64,000 nt of DNA, taken from contig DYHW01000001.1 in assembly GCA_020723965.1 (NCBI GenBank), positions 234,587 to 298,586 of the forward strand, written 5' to 3'. This document shows positions 20,798 to 30,025 of this stretch, piece after piece (within the stretch, counting starts at the first letter, position 1; each line of letters starts with the position of its first letter). The position numbers were made by a program, and so were the translations under genes. The notes under the pieces are model-generated. The model saw only the letters and a list, made by a program, of their open reading frames with translations, was not told where the DNA came from and did no database searches. This DNA is from Melioribacter sp. (GTDB lineage Bacteria > Bacteroidota > Ignavibacteria > Ignavibacteriales > Melioribacteraceae).

Positions 20798-22204
20798 ATG
20801 ATCGAATTTATACTAAACAATAATCACGTTTATACTGATTTTTTAGCCACAACAGTGCTTCTAGATTTCATTCGTTCAGAAAAGCGATTAACGGGAGCGA
20901 AGGAAGGATGCCGCGAAGGCGATTGCGGCGCTTGCACTGTTTTAATTGGCGAAATTAAAAATCGGAGTATAGTTTATAAATCTGTTAACTCTTGCCTAAT
21001 GCCTCTTGGCGAAGCTCACGGAAAACATGTTGTAACAGTTGAAGGATTTAACCAAGAAGAGCTATCGCCCATTCAATATGCAATAGTTGATGAAGGCGGT
21101 ACTCAATGCGGATTTTGCACGCCTGGATTTGTAGTATCGATGACAGGATATTTTTTGAGCAATAAAAAAATAGATGTAGATGATGCGGTTGAATCGTTAG
21201 GCGGAAATATTTGCCGCTGCACCGGCTACGCCGGAATAAAGCGTGCTGTTGAGAAGACAGTAACAGTTTACGAACAAACTTCTTTAAAACTGAATCATTT
21301 AGATAAACTTATTACAGCCAAATTTATACCTGATTATTTTAAGACAATCAAGAAAAATTTGGAACAGATCAGGAAGAATGGGAATCTCAGAAAATCGAAC
21401 ACAAAATATTTTATTGGCGGCGGAACAGATTTATATGTGCAGCAGTGGGAAGAGCTGATCCAATCTGAAGCTCTGTTTGCTTCACAAGAAAAAATTCCTA
21501 ACGAAATATTACAAACAAAAAATAAAATAAAGATAGGCGGCGCGGCAACAATTCAACAGGTTCTCGAGTCGCATGTTATAAAAAAACATTTACCTTCATT
21601 AAACAAACAACTAGAATTGTTTGGTTCTCTTCCTATTCGCAATCGTGCAACAGTGGCGGGCAACATTGTAAATGCATCTCCAATAGGCGATATAACAAAC
21701 ATACTATTAGCCCTTGAAGCAAAACTTCATCTTAAAGGAAAGCGGAGTGGAAGAGATCTTTTTCTAAGAGAATTTTACAAAGGATACAAACTACTCGATA
21801 AGAAGAGAGATGAAATAGTTGAGTGGATTTCATTTCAAGTTCCATCAAAAAAAATCCTTTTCAATTTCGAAAAGATTTCTAAGCGAACTTATTTAGACAT
21901 TGCCAGCGTAAACTCAACCATTATCTTGGAAGTGAAAAAAGATACAATTACTAAAATTGGTTTGTCTGCCGGAGGAGTTGCGCCAATTCCGCTTCATCTA
22001 AATAAAACGTGCGAGTTTTTAATTGATAAGCTAATAAATACAGAAAATGTGAAAGCTGCTGTTGAAATTGCGATGCAAGAAATTTCTCCTATAAGCGACG
22101 CTCGCGGCTCTGCTGAGTATAAACGCCTTCTTCTGCGTCAACTGTTCTTCTCGCACTTTATCAAATTATTTCCTCAACAAATAAATGCAGAGGAATTACT
22201 GTGA
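20798..22204 (+). CDS. xdhA: Xanthine dehydrogenase, fused iron-sulfur and FAD subunit
   Basis: A 468-residue electron-transfer subunit. Residues 1-85 are a plant-type [2Fe-2S] domain with C38, C43, C46 and C66. Residues 90-155 hold the second [2Fe-2S] domain (C104, C107, C139, C141; CGFCTPGF and CRCTGYAG). From about 175 on is a CO-dehydrogenase-type FAD domain (FIGGGTDLYVQQ, RNRATVAGNIVNASPIGDIT). The fused order matches the XdhA subunit of bacterial xanthine dehydrogenases that work with a separate Mo subunit, which is the next gene, overlapping by 4 nt. First gene of the island; no strong ribosome binding site before the ATG. The symbol follows the Pseudomonas/Rhodobacter-type naming, not the E. 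coli one. Confidence 0.9.
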   Translation: MIEFILNNNHVYTDFLATTVLLDFIRSEKRLTGAKEGCREGDCGACTVLIGEIKNRSIVYKSVNSCLMPLGEAHGKHVVTVEGFNQEELSPIQYAIVDEGGTQCGFCTPGFVVSMTGYFLSNKKIDVDDAVESLGGNICRCTGYAGIKRAVEKTVTVYEQTSLKLNHLDKLITAKFIPDYFKTIKKNLEQIRKNGNLRKSNTKYFIGGGTDLYVQQWEELIQSEALFASQEKIPNEILQTKNKIKIGGAATIQQVLESHVIKKHLPSLNKQLELFGSLPIRNRATVAGNIVNASPIGDITNILLALEAKLHLKGKRSGRDLFLREFYKGYKLLDKKRDEIVEWISFQVPSKKILFNFEKISKRTYLDIASVNSTIILEVKKDTITKIGLSAGGVAPIPLHLNKTCEFLIDKLINTENVKAAVEIAMQEISPISDARGSAEYKRLLLRQLFFSHFIKLFPQQINAEELL

Positions 22205-24453
22205 GAAATTACGATTCGATTCAACACGTCCGCGGCGACTCTCTTTTTATTGATGATATTACTCCGCCTCAAGGAACTCTTTATGGTTATGTGTACTATT
22301 CACCAATTGCGCATGGCAAAATATTACAACTCGATTTTTCAGAAGCATTAAAATCTACCGGAGTCAAAGGAATTTTTTCTGCAAAAGATATTCCAGGCGT
22401 AAATCAAATCGGTGGAATTATTCAGGATGAAAATTTATTTGCAGAAGATTCGGTTCATTTTGTTGGTCACCCTATAGCTTTTATTGTAGCGGATACACAA
22501 TTACATGCGCACGAAGCTGCAAAAAAGATAAAAAGCATTTATGAAAAATTGCCGGCAATTTTTGATCCGCGTCAAGCTGCAGCAGAGAATAAATTGATCA
22601 TTCCGCATAGAAAGTTTGAACTTGGAAATATTGATTCAGCATGGAGTGAATGCGAATATATTATTGAAGGCAGTGTTGAAAGCGGCGGTCAAGAGCATAT
22701 TTATTTGGAAACTCAGGGCTCAATTGCGTTTCCAACCGAAAGCGGCATTAAAATAATTTCTGCTACGCAGGGCCCGACTGCTGTTCAAAGAACTGCAGCT
22801 AAAATTCTTAACTTACCGATGAACAGAATTGAAGTGGATGTTCAACGGCTTGGCGGAGGATTTGGCGGCAAAGAAGATCAAGCAACTGCCTGGGCTTGTA
22901 TGGCGGCGCTCGCGGCATATAAATTAAATACTCCGGTTAAATTGGTTCTTCCTCGTCAAGAAGATATTCGTTTAACCGGCAAGCGGCATCCATATTCATC
23001 CGATTATAAAATCGGACTGACAAAAGATGGAAAAATTCTTGCTTACGAAGTAACTTTTTACCAAAACGCCGGCGCAACGGCAGATCTTTCACCGGCAATT
23101 TTAGATAGAACACTTTTCCATTGCACCAATTCGTATTTTATTCCAAATGTCCGCGCAACGGGGTTAAGCTGCAAAACAAATCTTCCCCCTTTCACTGCAT
23201 TCCGCGGATTCGGCGGACCACAAGGAATGTTTGTGATCGAAACCGCTATTTACAAAGCTGCACTCGTAATGGGAATGGAGCCTGCTGAAATTCAGAGAAA
23301 GAATTTGCTAAATGAAGGTGATGAACTTCCATACGGACAAAAAACTTTTAATTGTAATGCTATCCGCTGTTTCGATGAGCTAGATCATAAATTTTCGGTT
23401 AAAAATATTTTTCAAGAAATTGAAGAATTCAACATGAAAAACAAATTGGTAAAAAAAGGCGCTGCCATTATGCCAATTTGTTTCGGAATTTCTTTCACTA
23501 CAACTTTTTTGAATCAAGCATCAGCGCTTGTACATATCTATACCGATGGAAGCATTCGGGTAAACACAGCTGCAGTTGAAATGGGGCAGGGCGTTAACGC
23601 TAAATTGAAAAGAATTGCTGCCAGAACTCTCTCTGTTAATGAATCGAGAATAAAAGTTGATACAACTAATACATCTCGCATTTCAAACACTTCGCCTACT
23701 GCTGCGAGCAAAGGAACGGATTTGAACGGTTTTGCAGTTATTGATGCATGCAATATTTTAATAGAACGTATTAAAAAAGTTGCTGCTGAAGAACTTGGAA
23801 AAGATGACGCTTCAAAAATTTCGATCATTGATGAAAATGTTTTTTACGAAAATGAACCAACAATACTAACCTTTATAGATTTAGTAAAGAAAGCTTATTT
23901 AAAAAGGATCAGTTTAACAGCTCAAGCTCATCATTCAACACCTAATATTTTCTTCGATTTAAAATCTAATAAAGGAAATCCGTTTGCATATCACATTTAC
24001 GGCTCTGCAATTATTCAAGTAACGCTCGATTGTTTGCGTGGAATTTATGAATTCGATTCTGTAAAAGTTGTTCACGATTTTGGCGAAAGCATAGATCAAA
24101 TTATAGATATTGGACAAATGGAAGGAGGAATTGTTCAAGGTTTAGGTTGGATGACGATTGAAGAGTTGATTTGGAACGGCGAAGGAAAACTTTTAACTGA
24201 TGCTCTTTCAACATACAAAATACCGGATATTCATTTTGCTCCAAAAGAAATTAAAATTCATGCATTGGAAAATTCACCAAACGATTTTGGTCCGCTCCGT
24301 TCAAAAGCAATTGGAGAGCCCCCTTTTATGTACGGCATTGGCGCATATTTCGCATTGACAAATGCAATGCGCGCATTCCGTCCAAACATGAAAATAAAAT
24401 ATGATGCGCCGTTAACACCTGAAAAAATATTGCTCAATTTATACAATAAATAA
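22201..24453 (+). CDS. xdhB: Xanthine dehydrogenase molybdopterin-binding subunit
   Basis: A 750-residue catalytic subunit of a molybdenum hydroxylase, starting with GTG that overlaps the upstream stop. All three residues of purine-oxidising enzymes can be matched by motif to bovine xanthine oxidoreductase: GGGFGGKED (about 218-226, position of Glu802), FRGFGGPQ (about 335-342, Arg880) and GEPPFM (about 706, catalytic Glu1261). Aldehyde oxidases lack the first two. EMGQGVNAKL is the usual cofactor loop. It should hydroxylate hypoxanthine or xanthine, or act in reverse on urate, with its iron-sulfur/FAD partner. Downstream is a stem-loop, then the PLP enzyme. Confidence 0.9.
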   Translation: MRNYDSIQHVRGDSLFIDDITPPQGTLYGYVYYSPIAHGKILQLDFSEALKSTGVKGIFSAKDIPGVNQIGGIIQDENLFAEDSVHFVGHPIAFIVADTQLHAHEAAKKIKSIYEKLPAIFDPRQAAAENKLIIPHRKFELGNIDSAWSECEYIIEGSVESGGQEHIYLETQGSIAFPTESGIKIISATQGPTAVQRTAAKILNLPMNRIEVDVQRLGGGFGGKEDQATAWACMAALAAYKLNTPVKLVLPRQEDIRLTGKRHPYSSDYKIGLTKDGKILAYEVTFYQNAGATADLSPAILDRTLFHCTNSYFIPNVRATGLSCKTNLPPFTAFRGFGGPQGMFVIETAIYKAALVMGMEPAEIQRKNLLNEGDELPYGQKTFNCNAIRCFDELDHKFSVKNIFQEIEEFNMKNKLVKKGAAIMPICFGISFTTTFLNQASALVHIYTDGSIRVNTAAVEMGQGVNAKLKRIAARTLSVNESRIKVDTTNTSRISNTSPTAASKGTDLNGFAVIDACNILIERIKKVAAEELGKDDASKISIIDENVFYENEPTILTFIDLVKKAYLKRISLTAQAHHSTPNIFFDLKSNKGNPFAYHIYGSAIIQVTLDCLRGIYEFDSVKVVHDFGESIDQIIDIGQMEGGIVQGLGWMTIEELIWNGEGKLLTDALSTYKIPDIHFAPKEIKIHALENSPNDFGPLRSKAIGEPPFMYGIGAYFALTNAMRAFRPNMKIKYDAPLTPEKILLNLYNK

Positions 24454-24458
24454 AACGT

Positions 24459-24482
24459 CGGGAAAGGTCTTAGACCCTTCCG
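24459..24482 (+). terminator. Stem-loop between xdh genes and PLP enzyme gene
   Basis: Arms CGGGAAAGGTC and GACCCTTCCG around a three-base loop can pair with one G-T. There is no T tract directly behind it, so it may be an attenuator, an mRNA-stabilising hairpin or an intergenic repeat rather than a true terminator. Confidence 0.4.
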
Positions 24483-24549
24483 TAAAAATTAAAAGGAAAG
24501 GAACTGTCGCAAAGCGATTCCGCGTAGTTATAAATAAATAGGAGAATAA

Positions 24550-26016
24550 ATGCACAACTGGTCATGGCAAATTGAAAATGAAAATTTTTTGAAAAAGACA
24601 ATTCAAAGATGCAAAGAAAAAAAAATTAGATTACCAAAATTCTCCGAACTTCAGAACCCCGAATCTATTACTCTGAAGATACAAACTGCATTAGAAAAAA
24701 TTGATATGAATGAAATCAATCCGCTCAATTTATTCAGGATAAATTGGCGCAATGATGCGGCTACAGGAAAGATTGGCAAGATCAACTACGTTGAAATTCC
24801 TAAAGAAATTAGCGGAATAAAAGCAAGAATAATTGGTTTGGTTGGAAAATATTTTCCGACCGGCGCTCACAAAGTTGGTGCAACCTATGGATGTCTCGCC
24901 CCGTATTTGGTTACAGGCAGATTCAATCCGGAATATCACAAAGCAGTCTGGCCATCTACCGGAAATTATTGCCGGGGCGGTGTTTTTAATTCCCGGTTGC
25001 TTTCCGTTGACGGTGTTGCAATTCTTCCCGAAGAGATGAGCAGAGAAAGATTTGATTGGCTTAAAAACATGGGCGCAGAAATTTATGCTACAGCAGGCTG
25101 TGAAAGTAATGTGAAGGAAATTTATGATAAATGCCATGAATTAGAACGCGAAAGTGATGCCTATCTGATCTTCAATCAGTTCGACCAAATGGGCAATCCG
25201 ATTTGGCATTACACGGTTACCGGGCATGAAATTGAAAAACTGTTCGATCAGATAAAAAAAGATAACCAGCGAGTAAGCGGATTTGTAAGCGCAACCGGAT
25301 CAGCCGGAACAATAGGCGCTGGAGATTATCTTCGTAAAGTTTATCCGCATATTAGAGTTGTTGCCTCAGAAGCGCTTCAATGCCCGACCCTTTTAATGAA
25401 CGGATACGGTGCGCATCGCATCGAGGGAATTGGAGATAAACATATTCCTTGGGTTCACAATGTGAAAAATACTGATGCTATTGTAGCAATAGATGATGAA
25501 GACCCGTTAAAAATTTTACGTTTGTTCAACGAACCGGAAGGGCGTAAATTTCTCAAACAGATTGGCGTTGACGGCGAAGCAATTTCAAAACTTCCTTTGC
25601 TTGGAATTTCCGGTATTAGCAATATGATAAGCGCTATTAAACTTGCTAAATATTACGAAATGAATGAGAACGATGTAATCTTCACGATCTTTACAGATTC
25701 GGTTGAGCTTTACGGCTCTCGGCTTAACGAGATGAACAAAATGTGGGGAAGTTATTCGCTCCATCAGGCAGAACTTGATTGGTATGCGGTTTTGCAGCGG
25801 CAGAGCATTGATTACTTTGTAGAACTTAATTATCAAGACAAAAAACGAATTCATAATCTAAAATATTTTACTTGGGTTGAACAACAGGGTAAAACAGTTG
25901 AAGAACTCAACGCTCAATGGTATGATGAAAATTATTGGGAAGAAAGATTTGCCACAGTTAAGCAATGGGATGAGCTAATAGAAAATTTCAATAAACAGGT
26001 TGGTTTGGAGGAATAG
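24550..26016 (+). CDS. Fold-type II PLP-dependent lyase of uncertain substrate
   Basis: A 488-residue protein of the tryptophan-synthase-beta/cysteine-synthase superfamily. The likely Schiff-base lysine is K108 in FPTGAHKVGATY, followed by the asparagine loop PSTGNY (136-141) and the phosphate-binding GSAGTIGAG (250-258). It is longer than the 2,3-diaminopropionate ammonia-lyase YgeX (about 400 residues) and lacks its recognisable N-terminus, so it is not called YgeX. Its place between xdh and hydantoinase genes suggests it deaminates an amino-acid intermediate of purine breakdown, perhaps replacing YgeX. AGGAG precedes the ATG. Exact reaction unknown. Confidence 0.7.
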   Translation: MHNWSWQIENENFLKKTIQRCKEKKIRLPKFSELQNPESITLKIQTALEKIDMNEINPLNLFRINWRNDAATGKIGKINYVEIPKEISGIKARIIGLVGKYFPTGAHKVGATYGCLAPYLVTGRFNPEYHKAVWPSTGNYCRGGVFNSRLLSVDGVAILPEEMSRERFDWLKNMGAEIYATAGCESNVKEIYDKCHELERESDAYLIFNQFDQMGNPIWHYTVTGHEIEKLFDQIKKDNQRVSGFVSATGSAGTIGAGDYLRKVYPHIRVVASEALQCPTLLMNGYGAHRIEGIGDKHIPWVHNVKNTDAIVAIDDEDPLKILRLFNEPEGRKFLKQIGVDGEAISKLPLLGISGISNMISAIKLAKYYEMNENDVIFTIFTDSVELYGSRLNEMNKMWGSYSLHQAELDWYAVLQRQSIDYFVELNYQDKKRIHNLKYFTWVEQQGKTVEELNAQWYDENYWEERFATVKQWDELIENFNKQVGLEE

Positions 26017-26024
26017 CATACAGA

Positions 26025-27518
26025 TTGAAACAGATCAGTTGGAATCTGTTCGATCTGTTAAATGTGCCATCAAAAAAAATGCATTCAGAAAAAATAAATA
26101 TTGTAAAAGATGTTCTCGTTTGTGCAGCAGAAAACAAAATTCAGTTGTGTGATATATACTACGATTCGAAGATCAAAGAGATAAAACCGAAATCAGAAAA
26201 ATTGTTTGATTGGATTGATCTAAAAGAAAAACACAAACGAGATTTAATTCTTAAACAATTCACAGATTCCAATGGTGAAATTAGTTTTTTTCTTGCAATG
26301 CCGGGTGCAATAGACCCGCATGTTCACTTCGATACTCCGGGCTTTGAATTCCGCGAAAACTTTGAGCACGCATCGCTTGCTTCGGCATACGGCGGCACTA
26401 CAACAATAATTGATATGCCCTGCACATCATTGCCTCCAGTAACAACGCGCGCAAATCTTCAAATCAAACTCGAAGCACTGAAAAATAAAAGTTACATCGA
26501 TTACGCTTTGAGAGGCGGAGTTGCGGGCAACGACTTTGATGAAAATGTAATTGAGAAAAATATTCGAGAACTTGACAAGGCCGGCGTCGACGGATTCAAA
26601 GCGTATATGATTTCCGGGATGGGAACTTTCAAAGATTTAACTCAAGAACAAATGATCTATGCGGCAAAAATAATTGGCAAAACCGGAAAGCCGCTTCTTG
26701 TTCATGCTGAGGATAAAGAATTGGTCGCAAATCGCGAGCAACTGTTTAAAAGTATGAACAGAAGCGATTGGAAAGCGTATTGCGAAAGTCGAGATGTACA
26801 AGCCGAAGCAGAAGCTGTTAACAAACTAATTTCCATTGCTAAAAAAGTTGATTGTAGAATTCACATCGTTCATTTAAGCTCTGAATCAGCTCTGATGGCA
26901 GTAAAAAAAGCGCAAGAAAAAGGATTGAAGATAACAACCGAAACTTGCCCGCATTATCTTTATTTTACACAAAAAGATTTTGAAAACGAAGCGATTAGAA
27001 ATTTTCTTAAGACCGCGCCGCCGGTAAAATTTGAAGAAGACAAAGATGCATTGTGGCAAGGATTATTTGATGGCTCAATTTTATTTGTTACCACCGATCA
27101 TGCAGGGTGCGATCCGGCAATAGAAAAATCATCTCAAAATTTTTGGGATGTTTACGGCGGAATTCCCGGTGTTGAACACCGTGTTCCTTTTCTTTTCAGC
27201 GAAGGATTCTTAAAAGGAAAGCTTTCACTTGAGCAGACGATTAAATTATTATCTTCAAATGCTGCAGATTATTTTGGGTTGAAAAACAAAGGATATTTGA
27301 AACAAGGTTACGATGCCGATATTGCATTGATTGATTTATGGAGTTCTGAAATTATTTCTTCTGTTAATATGCACTCGAAAGGAAAGTACACTCCTTTTGA
27401 AGGAGTTCGTTTCAATGCAGTGGTTGAGAAAACATTTTTGCGCGGAAAGCTTGTGATAACACGTGAAGAAAAAATTGAAGAGCTGTTTTGTGGCGAGTTT
27501 ATTAGGATTGATGTATAG
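26025..27518 (+). CDS. hyuA: Hydantoinase/dihydropyrimidinase-type cyclic amidohydrolase (HyuA-like)
   Basis: Binuclear zinc enzyme of the dihydroorotase/allantoinase/hydantoinase family, hydrolysing a cyclic amide C-N bond. Metal-site residues: H99 and H101 in DPHVHFDTPG, the probable carboxylated lysine K192 (GVDGFKAYM), H227 (LLVHAED), H283 (HIVHLSS) and D358 (TTDHAG). The frame opens with TTG at 26025, 13 bases behind a GGAGG; an ATG at 26079 is an alternative start and would remove a 19-residue extension that is unusual for the family. In the E. coli purine cluster the same slot is held by hyuA (ygeZ). The ring it opens here is probably a purine-derived imidazolone, pyrimidine or hydantoin. 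Confidence 0.82.
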   Translation: MKQISWNLFDLLNVPSKKMHSEKINIVKDVLVCAAENKIQLCDIYYDSKIKEIKPKSEKLFDWIDLKEKHKRDLILKQFTDSNGEISFFLAMPGAIDPHVHFDTPGFEFRENFEHASLASAYGGTTTIIDMPCTSLPPVTTRANLQIKLEALKNKSYIDYALRGGVAGNDFDENVIEKNIRELDKAGVDGFKAYMISGMGTFKDLTQEQMIYAAKIIGKTGKPLLVHAEDKELVANREQLFKSMNRSDWKAYCESRDVQAEAEAVNKLISIAKKVDCRIHIVHLSSESALMAVKKAQEKGLKITTETCPHYLYFTQKDFENEAIRNFLKTAPPVKFEEDKDALWQGLFDGSILFVTTDHAGCDPAIEKSSQNFWDVYGGIPGVEHRVPFLFSEGFLKGKLSLEQTIKLLSSNAADYFGLKNKGYLKQGYDADIALIDLWSSEIISSVNMHSKGKYTPFEGVRFNAVVEKTFLRGKLVITREEKIEELFCGEFIRIDV

Positions 27519-27546
27519 AAAGTTTTCTTAATCTGTCGAGGTTGAT

Positions 27547-28473
27547 ATGACAATACCGGATTTTCAAAGCTTGATGCTTCCGCTATTAAAGTTCTGTTCT
27601 GATGAGAACGAGCATTCAACAAAAGATACAATTGATCATTTGGCTAAAGAATTTAATCTAAGTGAGGAGGATCTATCCCAGCTTTTACCAAGCGGGACTC
27701 AATATGTTTTTTATAATCGTGTCTTTTGGGCAAAGGCACATTTGAAAATAGCTGGTTTAGTTGAAAATACAAAGCGTGCTCATTTTAAAATCACTCAAAG
27801 CGGTTTGAACATACTGAAAGAAAATCCTTCCATCATCAATTTAAGAACATTGAAATCTATTCCAGAGTATATCGAACATACAAAGACTTATAAAAAAGAT
27901 AAGCCAGAAAAGATTGAAAATGAAATTGATGCAGAGACTGATAATGAAAGTAATTTCACACCAGAAGAAAATTTGGAATATTCTTATCAGAAAATTAGAA
28001 AATCCTTAGCTCAAGATTTATTAGCTAAGATAAAAAGTCTACCATCGTTTTTTTTCGAGAAGTTAGTTGTTGAGTTACTCGTTAAGATGGGTTACGGCGG
28101 TTCAATAAAAGATGCTGGAAAAGCAATCGGTAAAAGTGGCGATGAAGGAATTGATGGAATAATAAAAGAAGATAAACTCGGGTTAGACGTAATTTATATT
28201 CAAGCAAAAAGGTGGGAAGGAGTTGTTGGAAGGCCAGAATTACAAAAATTTGTTGGAGCTTTAGCTGGCCAAGGCGCTAAGAAAGGAATATTTATCACTA
28301 CTTCTTATTTCACAAAAGAAGCGTTGGAGTATTCACCAAAAAATGAAACAAAAATTGTTCTAGTTGATGGAGAGCAGTTAGCTCAGTTTATGATTGATCT
28401 TGATCTTGGTGTTTTCACAACTTCTGTTTATAAGATCAAAAAAATAGATTTAGATTATTTTGGCGAAGAGTAA
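27547..28473 (+). CDS. mrr: Mrr-type restriction endonuclease
   Basis: A 308-residue protein with the two Mrr parts: an N-terminal winged-helix-like domain (1-95; SGTQYVFYNRVFWAKAHLK) and, after a charged linker, a C-terminal PD-(D/E)XK nuclease domain. The catalytic core is visible: FFEKLVVELLVKMGY, then GDEGIDGIIKED and IYIQAKRW, giving the D...QxK pattern. Mrr enzymes cut foreign DNA carrying methylated bases, or act on chromosomal DNA under stress. It has no apparent role in purine metabolism, yet lies on the same strand 28 nt after hyuA and before ssnA. No partner methylase is nearby, which suits type IV restriction. Confidence 0.86.
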   Translation: MTIPDFQSLMLPLLKFCSDENEHSTKDTIDHLAKEFNLSEEDLSQLLPSGTQYVFYNRVFWAKAHLKIAGLVENTKRAHFKITQSGLNILKENPSIINLRTLKSIPEYIEHTKTYKKDKPEKIENEIDAETDNESNFTPEENLEYSYQKIRKSLAQDLLAKIKSLPSFFFEKLVVELLVKMGYGGSIKDAGKAIGKSGDEGIDGIIKEDKLGLDVIYIQAKRWEGVVGRPELQKFVGALAGQGAKKGIFITTSYFTKEALEYSPKNETKIVLVDGEQLAQFMIDLDLGVFTTSVYKIKKIDLDYFGEE

Positions 28474-28591
28474 TTTTTTTTCTCTATCGGGTCTAATGCC
28501 CCGAAGCTTGTATTGAGGTAGTTTATTCACTAAAGCTGCTTTGTTTAAGAGAATTTTTTGGGGATTGAATAAAAATCAATTGTTAAGGGCT

Positions 28592-29929
28592 ATGAAAAAA
28601 ATAAATACAACAATAGAGAACGCTTGGGTTTGCCCCGTAATAGGAGAAGAAATATTTCCATTGTTCGGCGATATAATTATCAGCAACGGCACTATTTCAA
28701 AAATCCGTTCAAAAAACTTTCAATCATTTTTGAAAAATCCTAACAAAGTTGGCAAGGATTCATTCAACGTTAATGGCAGAGTTGTAACAATTCCTTTGGT
28801 GAATTTTCATGATCACATCTATTCGCGGCTTGCAAAAGGATTACCGTTAAAAGGGAAGTTCGATAACTTTCAATACGTTCTAAAAAATCTTTGGTGGAAG
28901 CTCGACCGCGCGCTCGATAGCGAAATGATAGTTGCAAGTGCACAGATGGCGGCGCTGGAATCTATCCGCAACGGCGTAACATATATTTTTGATCATCACT
29001 CATCGCAAAATGAAATTAAAGGCAGTCTTGCTACTATTAAAAATGTGTTAAATGATTTTAGGTTACGCGGCGTTCTCTGCTTTGAATCGACCGACCGCAA
29101 CGGTTTTCAAAAAGCAGTTGATAGTTTGAACGAAGATGAAAATTTCTTCCTTTCGAACGAAGAAAAAGAAGATTTCAAAGCTATGATTGGGCTTCATGCT
29201 TCATTCACTCTTACTAACGAGATGCTTTTAGAAGCTCATAGACTAATGAAAAAATACAATTGGGGAATTCACATTCATGTTGCAGAAGATAAAAGCGATA
29301 ACAAGCTGAGCGTTGAGTTTACCGGAGCTTTGCCTGTAAGCCGATTGAAAAAACATAAATTGATGAACGACAAAAGTATTTTGGTTCATGGTGTTCATCT
29401 CAAAGAAAAAGATTTTATCAAAATAAGTGAAGCTGAAAGTGCGCTTGCATTTTGTCCGGATTCCAACATGAACAACAATGTTGGTCTTCCGCAGTTTGTG
29501 AAAATTCCCCAAAGTATACCGCTGCTGACCGGAACAGATGGAATGCATGCAAACATCGCACGCTCTCTCAAACAGCTTTTTTTGATTTTCAGAAATCAAG
29601 GATTGAGTTTTGATCAATCAACTTCTTTTATTAAAAAGATCTATTTCGATCAGATTACATTTGTTAGAAAATATTTTTCAGATTTTCCATCATTGAACGA
29701 AGGGGAAAGAGCAGATTTTATTGTTTGGGATTATGTTCCGCCAACTTTGCTTAGTAGAGAAAATTTTTGGGGACACTTTATTTATGGTATTTTAGAGTAT
29801 CCGATTCACACCGTTTTGCAGAAAGGTGAATTTTTGATGAAAAATTTTCAACTTGCAAATGTAGATGAAAATAAAATTAGGAATGAAATATATATTCAAG
29901 GCGAGCGGTTATTCAATAAATTAAAATAG
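28592..29929 (+). CDS. ssnA: SsnA-like aminohydrolase
   Basis: Amidohydrolase/cyclic deaminase family, about 445 residues, close in length to E. coli SsnA (442). It shares distinctive blocks with that protein: NLWWKLDRALD, FDHHSSQNEIKGSLATI and CFESTDRNG. Metal ligands are H73 and H75 (NFHDH), a histidine in GIHIHVAED and an aspartate in LTGTDG. SsnA is required for anaerobic urate use in gut bacteria according to published work on the conserved purine cluster, although its exact reaction is not settled. The ATG at 28592 follows AAGGG; a TTG at 28541 is less likely. Its TAG stop is the first triplet of an inverted-repeat element. Confidence 0.88.
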   Translation: MKKINTTIENAWVCPVIGEEIFPLFGDIIISNGTISKIRSKNFQSFLKNPNKVGKDSFNVNGRVVTIPLVNFHDHIYSRLAKGLPLKGKFDNFQYVLKNLWWKLDRALDSEMIVASAQMAALESIRNGVTYIFDHHSSQNEIKGSLATIKNVLNDFRLRGVLCFESTDRNGFQKAVDSLNEDENFFLSNEEKEDFKAMIGLHASFTLTNEMLLEAHRLMKKYNWGIHIHVAEDKSDNKLSVEFTGALPVSRLKKHKLMNDKSILVHGVHLKEKDFIKISEAESALAFCPDSNMNNNVGLPQFVKIPQSIPLLTGTDGMHANIARSLKQLFLIFRNQGLSFDQSTSFIKKIYFDQITFVRKYFSDFPSLNEGERADFIVWDYVPPTLLSRENFWGHFIYGILEYPIHTVLQKGEFLMKNFQLANVDENKIRNEIYIQGERLFNKLK

Positions 29930-29990
29930 AACGCGGATCGTTATGATGAATTATGATAAAATATTCTTTGCGTTTTTATCATAATCATCA
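29927..29990 (+). repeat. Island inverted repeat, copy 1
   Basis: Begins at the ssnA stop codon (TAGAACGCGGATCG). It contains a strong hairpin with arms TGATGAATTATGATAAAA (29944-29961) and TTTTATCATAATCATCA (29974-29990). It belongs to the repeat family described at five other sites in the purine island. Confidence 0.65.
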
Positions 29991-30025
29991 CAGAAATCTG
30001 TACCCCATTAAACGGTAGATTTATA

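Noticed and set aside
24550-26016. Calling this gene ygeX directly from context
   Set aside because: Length, N-terminus and lysine motif do not match the YgeX family; only a functional replacement is proposed.
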